DNA from: Soonwooa sp023440705
GTDB lineage: Bacteria > Bacteroidota > Bacteroidia > Flavobacteriales > Weeksellaceae
DNA length: 64,000 nucleotides
Reading direction: 5' to 3'
Assembly: GCA_023440705.1 (NCBI GenBank)
Contig: JAEXRP010000100.1
Coordinates: 62,001 to 126,000 of the forward strand
Positions 35,160-43,688 of this stretch are shown here, in pieces. The translations under genes were made by a program, and so were the position numbers. How positions within the stretch are numbered: position 1 is the first letter of the stretch; the number at the start of each line of letters is the position of its first letter. The notes beneath the pieces were generated by a model. The model was not told where the DNA came from, did not search any database, and saw nothing but the letters and a program-made list of their open reading frames with translations.

Positions 35160-35203
35160 CAAATTTATATAATTTTTTTCCACTTTCTCCCACTTTACTC
35201 CAC
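35160..35203 (-). promoter_or_regulatory. dcw promoter region with three MraZ-box repeats
   Basis: On the minus strand three consecutive 10-base units GTGGAGTAAA, GTGGGAGAAA and GTGGAAAAAA occupy 35203-35194, 35193-35184 and 35183-35174. The perfect 10-base phase and GTGG core fit known MraZ targets (short TGGG/GTGG direct repeats spaced at one helical turn upstream of mraZ). A -7-like TAAATTTG at 35167-35160 follows directly, so binding would occlude the promoter. No TTG lies at the canonical -33 distance. The implied start site lies almost at the mraZ ATG, hinting at a very short leader. Confidence 0.8.
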
Positions 35204-35462
35204 AATTTTACTTAATGTTTATAACTTTTAACAGCTTTTATCACTTATTTAAAAGTTTGATTTTAAACACTTTATAACAAAAACAATCTTCAAACTACGA
35301 TAAAACCAAGCTTTTCTACAAATCCATTAATAATTTGATAAAAAATAGACTTAATCGATTTTTTTCGTTAAACTTTTTTAATATTTTTGAAATAAGACAG
35401 TATTAAAAGAAAATTTTGTCTTTTATTTGTATTTTTGCAAAGCTTATTTGCGAAGCACTTTT

Positions 35463-36224
35463 ATGATATTCAAAAAGAAAAATAAAAAATTCAATTACAT
35501 CGAAGCTGGTAGTGGTCATCCAATGATTCTTTTACACGGATTAATGGGTGGTCTTAGCAATTTTGAGGACACGATTAACTTCTTCTCAGATAGAGGTTAT
35601 CACGTTTTTGTACCTGAATTACCGATATACGACTTACCCGTTCTTAACACAAATCTTACGACCATCGCAAAATTTGTTATTAAATTTATCGAAGATCAAG
35701 AAATAAAAGAACCTGTAACTATCGTAGGAAACTCCATGGGTGGTCATGTTGGACTTATCCTAACATTGGCTAGACCAGATTTGGTGAAAAACCTAGTGTT
35801 AACAGGAAGTTCTGGATTGTACGAAAGGACATTCGGTGATAGCTTCCCTAGAAAAAGCGATAAAGACTATATAAGAAAGAAAACCGAAGAGGTTTTTTAC
35901 GATCCTAATATTGCGACTGACGAATTGGTTGACGAAGTTTTTGGTGTGGTTAACGATCGTATGAAGGGTATCAAAACTGTGATGCTGGCAAGAAGTGCTA
36001 TCAAACACAACATGCTGAATGACCTTCCCAAAATAACTTGTCCAACTTGTCTTATTTGGGGAAAACAAGATAATGTTACTCCACCAGATGTTGCGGAAGA
36101 TATGCACAAATTCATCCCCAACTCGGAGTTACATTGGATTGAGAAATGCGGTCACGCAGCCATGATGGAAAAACCAAAAGAATTCAACGAGATTCTTTAT
36201 GCTTGGTTACAAAAAGTCATGTAA
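35463..36224 (+). CDS. Alpha/beta-fold hydrolase
   Basis: Probable esterase or hydrolase of 253 residues. ATG 35463 (MIFKKKNKKFNYIEAGSGHP) was chosen over an in-frame start 12 codons upstream lying in the promoter-like sequence. Canonical motifs: oxyanion HG in LLHGLMGGLSNF, nucleophile elbow GNSMGG (Ser in VGNSMGGHVGL), acidic residue in IWGKQDNVTPPD and catalytic His in IEKCGHAAMMEKP. Cytoplasmic, no signal peptide. It precedes engB, separated by a terminator. A TATTTTTG at 35430-35437 is a -7-like match. Substrate unknown. Confidence 0.9.
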   Translation: MIFKKKNKKFNYIEAGSGHPMILLHGLMGGLSNFEDTINFFSDRGYHVFVPELPIYDLPVLNTNLTTIAKFVIKFIEDQEIKEPVTIVGNSMGGHVGLILTLARPDLVKNLVLTGSSGLYERTFGDSFPRKSDKDYIRKKTEEVFYDPNIATDELVDEVFGVVNDRMKGIKTVMLARSAIKHNMLNDLPKITCPTCLIWGKQDNVTPPDVAEDMHKFIPNSELHWIEKCGHAAMMEKPKEFNEILYAWLQKVM

Positions 36225-36237
36225 AACAAATAATAAC

Positions 36238-36271
36238 AAACCATTAAGAACGCTAAATCTTAATGGTTTTT
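36238..36271 (+). terminator. Intrinsic terminator of hydrolase gene
   Basis: Twelve-base stem AAACCATTAAGA/TCTTAATGGTTT (36238-36249 with 36258-36269), followed by T-rich sequence, 14 bases past the stop codon. Confidence 0.85.
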
Positions 36272-36283
36272 AATTAATAGATT

Positions 36284-36904
36284 ATGCTAATCAAAACAGC
36301 GGAATTTGTAAAAAGTAGCGGAAAATGGCAAGAGTGTCCAGATGCTACAATTCCAGAATATGCTTTTATTGGAAGATCAAATGTTGGTAAATCGTCACTT
36401 ATTAATGCGATGATGAATCATAAAGATCTTGCAAAAACGTCTCAAACGCCTGGTAAAACCCAACTTATTAACCACTTTCTTATCAATGAAGAATGGTATC
36501 TAACCGATCTTCCAGGATATGGTTACGCGAGAGTGTCGAAAAGCACAAGAAAGGATTTCGAAAAACTTATTACCAATTATATTCTTAACCGTAAAAATCT
36601 GGTGAATCTTTTTGTACTGGTAGACGTCCGTCACACGCCACAAAAGATCGATCTAGAATTTATGCAATGGTGTGGCGAAAGTGGTATTCCGTTTTCGATA
36701 GTTTTTACAAAGGCTGACAAACTGAAGCCTGGAGGCGCACAACGTAATGTTGACACCTACGAAACCGAACTTCTTAAAACTTGGGAAGAAGCGCCACAAA
36801 TGTATATCACATCTGCTGAAAAAAAACAAGGCGGCGACGAAATCCTAAAATATATCGAGCAAACCAACCAATATTTACAAAAAAATAAAATCCGTTTCGA
36901 CTAA
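36284..36904 (+). CDS. engB: Ribosome biogenesis GTP-binding protein YsxC/EngB
   Basis: Essential GTPase that assists 50S subunit maturation. The 206-residue protein has G1 GRSNVGKSS at 30-38, G2-region TSQTPGKTQ, G3 DLPGYGYA, G4 TKADKLKP and the G5-region ITSAEKK, all in the YihA/YsxC arrangement. The final base of its stop is shared with the start of the GNAT gene (one-base overlap), so they are cotranscribed. Confidence 0.97.
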   Translation: MLIKTAEFVKSSGKWQECPDATIPEYAFIGRSNVGKSSLINAMMNHKDLAKTSQTPGKTQLINHFLINEEWYLTDLPGYGYARVSKSTRKDFEKLITNYILNRKNLVNLFVLVDVRHTPQKIDLEFMQWCGESGIPFSIVFTKADKLKPGGAQRNVDTYETELLKTWEEAPQMYITSAEKKQGGDEILKYIEQTNQYLQKNKIRFD

Positions 36905-37347
36905 TGATACTTTGGAAAATTAAAGCATTTGATGAGATTACAAGAGATGAGCTTTATGCAATCCTGAAAGTTAGACAAGAGGTTTTTATTGTCGAACAAG
37001 AGACTTATTATCTAGACACCGACGATACAGACCAAAAAGCTTTGCACGTTTGGGCTGAACTGGATGGAAAAGTCGTTGCCTATTGTCGCGTGTTTGATAA
37101 AGGAATAAAATATGACGAAACCAGTATTGGACGCGTCTTAACACATCCAGACTATCGTGGACTAAAACTCGGTCGTACATTAATAACTTATGCGATCAGT
37201 TGCATCGAAACGCGTTACAAAACCTCAAGTATCAGAATATCAGCGCAAGATTATTTAATTAAATTTTATGGTGATTTTGGTTTTATCCCAACTGATAAAA
37301 AATATCTAGAAGACAATCTTCCGCACACAGAAATGTATCGCATTTAA
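36904..37347 (+). CDS. GNAT acetyltransferase, ElaA-like
   Basis: Small acetyl-CoA-dependent N-acyltransferase of 147 residues. It begins MILWKIKAFDEITRDELYAI, has the ElaA-type VRQEVFIVEQ segment and the acetyl-CoA-binding R/Q-x-x-G-x-G/A region at IGRVLTHPDYRGLKLGRTLI, then KFYGDFGFIP. Its substrate is unknown. Cotranscribed with engB, whose stop codon it overlaps. Confidence 0.92.
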   Translation: MILWKIKAFDEITRDELYAILKVRQEVFIVEQETYYLDTDDTDQKALHVWAELDGKVVAYCRVFDKGIKYDETSIGRVLTHPDYRGLKLGRTLITYAISCIETRYKTSSIRISAQDYLIKFYGDFGFIPTDKKYLEDNLPHTEMYRI

Positions 37348-37356
37348 CGATAAAAA

Positions 37357-37388
37357 AAGAGGTCTAAATCTTTCGAAATAGGCCTCTT
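37357..37388 (-). terminator. Probable minus-strand terminator
   Basis: Stem AAGAGGTCTA/TAGGCCTCTT (37357-37366 with 37379-37388) with one G-U pair and a seven-A run on the left, so it reads as a terminator on the minus strand for the response-regulator gene 140 bases away. It is weaker for the plus-strand GNAT gene because no T-run follows. Confidence 0.6.
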
Positions 37389-37403
37389 CGCAAAAAATGT
37401 AAA

Positions 37404-37417
37404 GTGTGTGTGTGTGT
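37404..37417. repeat. (GT)7 dinucleotide repeat
   Basis: Seven GT units in the spacer between the GNAT gene and the response regulator, followed 8 bases later by another TGTGTGTTTTT tract. It is too short to be strongly mutable, but is unusual in this AT-rich genome. Confidence 0.8.
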
Positions 37418-37527
37418 ATTTTAATGTGTGTTTTTGGTCAGAAACAAATTACTCTGTTTCTTGAAAGCAAAACTACAAGACTTTAAGTGATAAAAAATAC
37501 GGTAAACCGTAAAATGAGGTTTTATTT

Positions 37528-38193
37528 TTAAATAATTCCTAAATCTTTGCAAAAAGCGACCAATTGCGCATTGTTAGGAAGATTTAATGAATCTTTTAAA
37601 AGACTAATTCTTTTTTCAACGCTACTTAACCCAAAAGGTTTTAGCTGTTTTTCTTCCAAATAGACTGGGATTTCTTTGACTTTAATTCCTTTTGCTAAAA
37701 GATCAATCACGCTGATGTCGTAATTGCTGAATTCAAAAGTATTGAGTTTTCGTACAGAATTTTTCACATCTTCCGAAAAGAATTTTTCATCATTCTGGAT
37801 GGCTTCTAAAGCATGTTTCAGATTTTTTGAGTCGGATCGTGCCTTTCTAACAAACGCATTGATATTATAATTCTTCACCAATCGATCCACGACGCCAGAT
37901 TTATCATTAGCTGAAAAAACTAAAACCTTAAGTTCTGGTTGTAATTTTTTCGCAGCTTTTATCAAATCTTCTCCGTCTTTTAAGGTTTGAACATAATGAT
38001 CTTCTTCAAAATTAAGGTCTGTTATTAGGAGGTCATAAGCTTGATTTTCTTCAATTGCTATTCTAATTTTAGAAAGTGCATCATCGCAATAATACACAAA
38101 ATCAACATTAGGTATACCAAATTCTTCCAACATTTTTTGTAATGAAAAATTGGTCGATTCAAAATCTTCAGCTATTAAAACTCGTTTTAACAT
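37528..38193 (-). CDS. LuxR-type response regulator
   Basis: Two-component transcription factor of 221 residues. The receiver domain (about 1-130) has acidic residues at 9-10 (LIAEDFE), the phospho-acceptor Asp59 in LLITDLNFEED, the Ser in VLVFSANDKSG, and the Lys in NAFVRKARSD. A C-terminal helix-turn-helix (about 150-215) has YDISVIDLLAKGIKVKEIPVYL, similar to LuxR/FixJ output domains. The adjacent gene, 9 bases upstream, encodes its probable histidine kinase. Targets unknown. Confidence 0.9.
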   Translation of the reverse strand: MLKRVLIAEDFESTNFSLQKMLEEFGIPNVDFVYYCDDALSKIRIAIEENQAYDLLITDLNFEEDHYVQTLKDGEDLIKAAKKLQPELKVLVFSANDKSGVVDRLVKNYNINAFVRKARSDSKNLKHALEAIQNDEKFFSEDVKNSVRKLNTFEFSNYDISVIDLLAKGIKVKEIPVYLEEKQLKPFGLSSVEKRISLLKDSLNLPNNAQLVAFCKDLGII

Positions 38194-38202
38194 GTATAGG
38201 AT

Positions 38203-39891
38203 TTAGGATTGATGTGGAATTTCGATATTAATTTTTAATCCGTCATCATTTGAGCTTTCAAAAATAATTTTTCCTTGCATTATAAAAATACGGTTAACCG
38301 TATTTTTCAATCCGTTTTTGTGTTGACAATCTTGCATACCAACGCCATTGTCTTTGTACGATATGAGAATTTGTTGGTTATGATTTTCAAATTTTAAAAC
38401 CACACGACTCGCACGACTGTGTTTTCGCATGTTGACCAAAAGCTCTTGAATTACAATAAATATCTGACTTTGAGACTCTTTACTAAATTTAGTCCAAATC
38501 TCATCCGAATTTCCGACAATAAAAATCTGAATATTCTCATTATCAAATGATCGAATCATTTCTGACAACTTTTGATCAAAGCTTTTATCATCTATAATTT
38601 CTTCGTCGTAAGAAATATTTCGAGACTTTTCGTACATCTCTTCCAACTTGTACAAAATACTATTACGATCAATGTCTTCCTTGTTTTCGATCTCTGTCAT
38701 AACACGATAAAGTCCGTTGGCAACAACATCATGAACTTTTTTGGAAGTGACAAGCTTGTTTGTTTTCACAAGATTTTCAGCTTCTAATTTTAACTTTAAT
38801 CGTCGTTTTTTAAACCTATAATAAAACAAACCAAGCGTCCCCAAACATGCAATAATAAAGGCAACCACCACATATTGCTGTTGTCGAATTTGATATTTTC
38901 TACTTAGATTTTCGATTTTAAGTTGTTCGTTTTCAAGCTTACTTTTTTCACTTTCGTAACGAATTAAAGCAAACTGATTTTTAGCAATTGTATTAACAAC
39001 ATGCAGACTATCGTCAATCTTGTGAAACTCTTCGAAGTAAGATTTCGCATTAGAAGGACTTCCAACTTTAATCATTTTTTGCAAAGCTTCCATCTGATCT
39101 TGTGGCGACTTCAAGACTTTTGCTTTATTGTACATTAACTTCGAAAAATAAAACGCAGAGTCCTTATTCTTCTCCAAATAATAATCTGAAAGATAGGCGT
39201 AACCCGCATCCAATCCCCAATCGTCTTTCTCTTGCTCACATATTTTTAAAGCTTTATCAAAATATTTTCTAGGTTTAAAATCGACATCAGAAGAATATTT
39301 TGTTCTTGCAGAATTCATGAGAATTCGAGCGTAGATTTCATCTTCAATTTTATTTTCTTCTAATAATTTTTGATAAATGCTTGATGCGTCATCGTATTTT
39401 TTTTGATTAAAATAAGTGTTCGCTAAATTATTATTGAGCATTAAAATCTCGTCATCATCACTCGAATACAGAATTGCTTTTTTATAAAACTTAATCGCAT
39501 TATCATAATCTTTTAAGTTATTAGATACAACGCCAAGATTGTTATAATTGCTTGCCAGAAAGGCATGATGCGACGTGTCTTTATCTTTCAAAAACTCGAG
39601 AGCTGCCAAACTCGTCTCTAGACTTCCATAATTATCGCTCGCTTCTTCTTGGATAATCGCCATGTTAACAAGACTCTTTGCCGCCGCAAAACTATCTTTC
39701 TCACGAATGGACAAATCTTTTGCTGCATTAAGATAATAAAACGTGCTATCCTTCTTCCCTTCGGCAAAAACCTTCCAAGCTTTTTTGTAAAAATGATTAT
39801 CTGGTCGTTGTTTTGGAGGATCAGCAACGGTTTTATTACAAGAATTTAGAACAAATATTAAAAGTGAAAAAAGTAAAAATCTCTCTGACAA
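38203..39891 (-). CDS. TPR-containing lipoprotein-type sensor histidine kinase
   Basis: Membrane sensor kinase of 562 residues. The N-terminus has a lipobox-like signal (LLIFVLNSCNK, Cys18), followed by TPR repeats (about 50-285), a coiled coil (about 290-335), a transmembrane helix (about 336-356), a HisKA_3-like phospho-acceptor segment SKKVHDVVANGLYRVM (His near 395) and a HATPase domain with N-box QELLVNMRKHS and G-box DNGVGMQ. It is cotranscribed with the response regulator 9 bases away. The periplasmic TPR sensor suggests detection of peptides or proteins; ligand unknown. Confidence 0.92.
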   Translation of the reverse strand: MSERFLLFSLLIFVLNSCNKTVADPPKQRPDNHFYKKAWKVFAEGKKDSTFYYLNAAKDLSIREKDSFAAAKSLVNMAIIQEEASDNYGSLETSLAALEFLKDKDTSHHAFLASNYNNLGVVSNNLKDYDNAIKFYKKAILYSSDDDEILMLNNNLANTYFNQKKYDDASSIYQKLLEENKIEDEIYARILMNSARTKYSSDVDFKPRKYFDKALKICEQEKDDWGLDAGYAYLSDYYLEKNKDSAFYFSKLMYNKAKVLKSPQDQMEALQKMIKVGSPSNAKSYFEEFHKIDDSLHVVNTIAKNQFALIRYESEKSKLENEQLKIENLSRKYQIRQQQYVVVAFIIACLGTLGLFYYRFKKRRLKLKLEAENLVKTNKLVTSKKVHDVVANGLYRVMTEIENKEDIDRNSILYKLEEMYEKSRNISYDEEIIDDKSFDQKLSEMIRSFDNENIQIFIVGNSDEIWTKFSKESQSQIFIVIQELLVNMRKHSRASRVVLKFENHNQQILISYKDNGVGMQDCQHKNGLKNTVNRIFIMQGKIIFESSNDDGLKINIEIPHQS

Positions 39892-39979
39892 TTGGTGTTT
39901 TGTTTAATTTTTAAAATTACAAATTCTTTTTATCTTTACTGTCTACTTTTATAATGATAAATGTCCGTTGAATCTACCT

Positions 39980-40567
39980 ATGTCGATTGAAACTTTAAAA
40001 TCTTATCTCCCCGAAAATGCTTTATCTTTTTTAAAAATCTGGTTTGCGGATTATCCGATACATATCAAAATTACACGCAACCGGAATTCTAAACTTGGTG
40101 ATTATCGAAAAATGCCAGATCAGTCGCATCAAATTACAATTAATTCGACGCTAGAGCCTGATTTGTTCTTCTTTGTTTTAACACATGAGTTAGCACATCT
40201 TATCGCTTTCGAAAAATTTGGGCGCAGAATTTCCGCGCACGGCAACGAATGGAAAACAACTTTTGCACAAATGATTTTAGAAAGTTTAGAAATATATCCG
40301 CAGGAGTTACAATTAATATTAAAAAAGTTTTCAAAAAGTCCAAAAGCTAACTTTATGTCAAGTTCCGATTTGGTTAGATATTTTCATTTTGATCAATTAA
40401 AAGAAGATGAAGTCTTCATGGAATCTTTACAAATTGGTGATCGTTTTATGTATCGAGAAGACGCATACAAAGTCGAAGAGAAAAGAAAAAAGCTATATCT
40501 TTGCATTAATTCCACAAATGCTAAAAAATACTTGTTTAAACCATTAGCAAAAGTTCAAAAAGTGTAA
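39980..40567 (+). CDS. SprT-like zinc metalloprotease domain protein
   Basis: A 195-residue protein with the zinc-binding HELAH motif (69-73) in FVLTHELAHLIAFEKFG, a SprT-like arrangement with downstream His in GNEW. ATG 39980 (MSIETLKSYLPENA) was chosen; an in-frame TTG four codons upstream exists. Eukaryotic SprT/Spartan proteins cut DNA-protein crosslinks, but the bacterial role is unclear. Four bases before manC, probably an operon. Confidence 0.87.
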   Translation: MSIETLKSYLPENALSFLKIWFADYPIHIKITRNRNSKLGDYRKMPDQSHQITINSTLEPDLFFFVLTHELAHLIAFEKFGRRISAHGNEWKTTFAQMILESLEIYPQELQLILKKFSKSPKANFMSSSDLVRYFHFDQLKEDEVFMESLQIGDRFMYREDAYKVEEKRKKLYLCINSTNAKKYLFKPLAKVQKV

Positions 40568-40570
40568 AGT

Positions 40571-41647
40571 ATGAACAACCATTATTGTGTTATTATGGCA
40601 GGCGGCATCGGAAGTCGTTTTTGGCCAATGAGCACAAAAAAATTTCCGAAACAATTTCAAGATATCTTAGGCGTTGGCAGAACTATGATCCAACAGACCT
40701 ATGACCGCATAAGTCAGATTATTCCTGACGAAAACATTTTTGTTATCACCAATGCCGAATATACCGAGCTTGTAGAACAACAACTACCAAAAATTTCGAA
40801 GGAGAATATTGTTGGTGAACCTATCATGAAAAACACCGCAGCGTGTAACATCTACATGGCGAAAAAGATTTTAGCAATCAATGAAAAAGCTAAGATGATT
40901 GTTCTACCCGCAGATCATTTAATTTTAAATGAAATCACATTTCTAAAAAAAGTAGAATACGCCTTTAGTGTAATTGAAGAAAAAGATTATCTGGTAACAT
41001 TGGGTATCACGCCTACTCGTCCTGATACAGGTTATGGTTATATTCAGTTTATTAAAAAAGACAAGGAGGAAATTGCAAAGGTTAAAACTTTTACTGAAAA
41101 ACCAAATTTAGAAATCGCTAAAACATTCCTAGAATCTGGAGATTTTCTTTGGAATGCTGGGATATTTATTTGGAGCGCAAAAACAATCATTTCTTCATTT
41201 GAGAAGTATCTTCCCGAGATGAATCATCTTTTTGACAGTTGCGACTACAATGCCAAAAACGAAAAAGATTGCATTGCTCTAATCTATCCTAAAATTAATA
41301 AAATCTCAATTGACAACGGGATTTTGGAGAAAGCAAGCAACGTCTATGTCATCCCTTCTAATCTTGGTTGGAGCGACCTTGGGACTTGGACTTCGGTCTA
41401 TACTAATGCTCAAAAAAATGATGACAACAACGCCATCAATTCTAAAAATGTATTGACTTACAACTCGAAGGGCAATGTTATCCGTGTGAAAAATCAGAAC
41501 AAAGCAGTGGTTATCGACAACCTAAAAAACTATATTGTTGTTGACACAGACAAAGCATTACTAATTTGTCCTCGCGATCATGATCAATTAATAAAAGATT
41601 ATGTTCTTGATCTTAAAAATCTAAAAAAAGGAGAACGCTTTATGTAA
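40571..41647 (+). CDS. manC: Mannose-1-phosphate guanylyltransferase
   Basis: Makes GDP-mannose from GTP and mannose-1-phosphate for surface polysaccharides and glycoproteins. The 358-residue single-domain form starts NNHYCVIMAGGIGSRFWPMST with the nucleotidyltransferase signature, has LPADHLI (metal-binding), TRPDTGYGYIQ, FTEKPNLEIAKTFLESGDFLWNAGIF and SNLGWSDLGTW. There is no fused mannose-6-phosphate isomerase domain. Follows the SprT-like gene by 3 bases and is terminated by a hairpin. Confidence 0.94.
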   Translation: MNNHYCVIMAGGIGSRFWPMSTKKFPKQFQDILGVGRTMIQQTYDRISQIIPDENIFVITNAEYTELVEQQLPKISKENIVGEPIMKNTAACNIYMAKKILAINEKAKMIVLPADHLILNEITFLKKVEYAFSVIEEKDYLVTLGITPTRPDTGYGYIQFIKKDKEEIAKVKTFTEKPNLEIAKTFLESGDFLWNAGIFIWSAKTIISSFEKYLPEMNHLFDSCDYNAKNEKDCIALIYPKINKISIDNGILEKASNVYVIPSNLGWSDLGTWTSVYTNAQKNDDNNAINSKNVLTYNSKGNVIRVKNQNKAVVIDNLKNYIVVDTDKALLICPRDHDQLIKDYVLDLKNLKKGERFM

Positions 41648-41669
41648 AACTCTTTTTCAAATATTATTA

Positions 41670-41699
41670 AATGCTTTAGAAATTCTAAAGCATTTTTTT
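41670..41699 (+). terminator. Intrinsic terminator of manC
   Basis: Stem ATGCTTTAG/CTAAAGCAT (41671-41679 with 41685-41693), extendable by a further AA/TT, followed by seven Ts, 23 bases after the manC stop. Confidence 0.93.
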
Positions 41700-41754
41700 A
41701 TGAATTATAATTATGGAGTAAATAATTTACTAACTTTAATAAAAACAAACACCA

Positions 41755-43287
41755 ATGCTGACAAAAATCTACGGAAGTACCATTCACGGTGTTTCCGCCA
41801 TCACAATTACCATCGAAGTTAATGTTGACCAAGGCGTCGGTTATCATCTTGTTGGTCTTCCTGACAATGCTATTAAAGAAAGTAGCTACCGAATATCTGC
41901 GGCGTTAAAAAATGTTGGCTACAAACTTCCAGGTAAGAAAATCACCATCAATATGGCGCCAGCGGATCTGCGAAAAGAAGGTTCAGCTTATGATTTGAGT
42001 ATTGCGATTGGGATTCTTGCTGCATCTGGAATGATAAATGGTGAAAATGTCAGTAATTATATCATCATGGGCGAATTATCTTTGGATGGTGGTCTACAGC
42101 CGTTACGAGGTGTTCTTCCAATTGCTATCAAAGCCCGAGAAGAAGGTTTCAAAGGTATTATTCTTCCTATTCAAAATACTCAAGAAGCGGCGATTGTCGA
42201 TAATCTAGAAGTTCTCGGTGTCGAAAATATAAAAGATGTCATCGACTTTTTTAATGGAGAAAAAATTATTGAGCCAACAATTGTCGACACGAGAAAACAG
42301 TTTAATGAAAAAGTAACTAATTTTCCTTTTGACTTTTCAGAAGTTAAAGGTCAAGAAATGGCAAAACGCGCCATCGAAGTTGCTGCAGCTGGAGGACACA
42401 ACATTATCCTAATTGGTCCGCCCGGAAGTGGCAAAACCATGCTTGCAAAACGCGTCCCAAGTATTCTTCCTCCTTTAACATTGCGAGAAGCTTTAGAAAC
42501 TACTAAGATACATTCGGTGGCGGGAAAGATGGGAGCTGAAACTTCACTAATGACCATCCGTCCTTTTCGATCTCCGCATCACACGATCTCCGACGTCGCC
42601 CTAGTTGGCGGCGGTACCAATCCTCAGCCGGGCGAAATATCTTTAGCTCACAATGGTGTTTTGTTTTTGGACGAAATGCCAGAATTCAAACGAAGTGTTC
42701 TTGAAGTGATGCGTCAACCTTTGGAAGATCGAGAGGTTACCATTTCGAGGGCGCGATTTACTGTTAATTATCCTGCGAGTTTTATGTTGGTCGCGAGCAT
42801 GAATCCCAGTCCGTCGGGCTATTTTCCTGATGACCCCAACAATACATCTTCTGTTGCTGAGATGCAGCGTTATATGAACAAACTTTCGGGACCTTTATTG
42901 GACAGAATCGACATTCATGTTGAAATTCCTAAAGTGGAATTTGAACAATTGTCGGACAAACGAAAAGGCGAACTTAGTGAAAATATTCGTGTTCGAGTGA
43001 TGAATGCTAGGGAAATTCAATCCAAAAGATTTGAAACCGAAAATATTAATTACAATGCTCAAATGCCGCCAAAACTTATTGAAAAACATTGTCAGTTAGA
43101 CGAAACCTCTCAAAACCTCATCAAACTTGCGATGGCAAAACTCAATCTTTCAGCAAGAGCTTTTGATAGAATCTTAAAAGTGTCGCGGACCATTGCTGAT
43201 CTTGAAGCTTCCAAAAATATCCAAAGTCATCACATTTCTGAAGCGATACAGTACAGAAGTCTCGACCGCGAATTTTGGAATGCTTAG
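41755..43287 (+). CDS. YifB/ComM family Mg-chelatase-like AAA+ ATPase
   Basis: A 510-residue AAA+ protein related to ComM, the branch-migration helicase of natural transformation. An N-terminal Lon-like/ComM N domain (about 1-170) precedes the ATPase: Walker A GPPGSGKT at 221-228, Walker B FLDEMPEF, sensor-like MNPSPSGYFPDDP, and the C-terminal RDRI-type segment KLSGPLLDRIDIHVEIP. It is in the usual YifB form. In many Flavobacteriia it supports DNA uptake, which is not tested here. Convergent with a minus-strand hypothetical gene, two bases away. Confidence 0.93.
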   Translation: MLTKIYGSTIHGVSAITITIEVNVDQGVGYHLVGLPDNAIKESSYRISAALKNVGYKLPGKKITINMAPADLRKEGSAYDLSIAIGILAASGMINGENVSNYIIMGELSLDGGLQPLRGVLPIAIKAREEGFKGIILPIQNTQEAAIVDNLEVLGVENIKDVIDFFNGEKIIEPTIVDTRKQFNEKVTNFPFDFSEVKGQEMAKRAIEVAAAGGHNIILIGPPGSGKTMLAKRVPSILPPLTLREALETTKIHSVAGKMGAETSLMTIRPFRSPHHTISDVALVGGGTNPQPGEISLAHNGVLFLDEMPEFKRSVLEVMRQPLEDREVTISRARFTVNYPASFMLVASMNPSPSGYFPDDPNNTSSVAEMQRYMNKLSGPLLDRIDIHVEIPKVEFEQLSDKRKGELSENIRVRVMNAREIQSKRFETENINYNAQMPPKLIEKHCQLDETSQNLIKLAMAKLNLSARAFDRILKVSRTIADLEASKNIQSHHISEAIQYRSLDREFWNA

Positions 43288-43289
43288 TT

Positions 43290-43685
43290 TTAATTTTCCA
43301 GTTTAGATTTTAAAACAGAAATTCTATTGATGATTGGCAATGCAAAAATTCCGCTTTTTTGTAAATACAATTCGTAGAAAGTTTTTGCTTTTTCGGCAAA
43401 GTCAAGGTTTTCGGTTTGATTAAAATGAAACTGAAAAACATTCCCCAACATTTCATAATAATCCACGTGATCACGATCTTGACGTTCGTTAACCAAATCT
43501 ATAATTTCGGAAGTTGACATTGCTGATAAAGTTTTAAAATCAAATTTAAAAATATCCTTCATCAACGAGTCGAAATCCAAATCTTTTTGCATTAAACTTT
43601 CGTCAGGTTTTCCCAACAAAATCTTTTCTAAAGCTTGCGTCAATTGTCGAATCAAACGCAACGTAAAATCTTTATCCTGAATCAT
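43290..43685 (-). CDS. Conserved hypothetical helical protein
   Basis: A 131-residue soluble protein with no signal peptide; it appears all-helical (TLRLIRQLTQALEKILLGK at the N-terminus). Only a faint resemblance to DUF6483-type starts is felt, so no family is assigned. It is cotranscribed with and directly downstream of the SpmA/B fusion gene (3-base gap), and convergent with yifB. Confidence 0.65.
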   Translation of the reverse strand: MIQDKDFTLRLIRQLTQALEKILLGKPDESLMQKDLDFDSLMKDIFKFDFKTLSAMSTSEIIDLVNERQDRDHVDYYEMLGNVFQFHFNQTENLDFAEKAKTFYELYLQKSGIFALPIINRISVLKSKLEN

Positions 43686-43688
43686 ATT

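Noticed and set aside
35153..35183. Longer mraZ starting at a GTG (35183)
   Set aside because: The GTG is part of the third MraZ box and the -7 element would then be inside the gene; the ATG at 35153 is the conserved family start.
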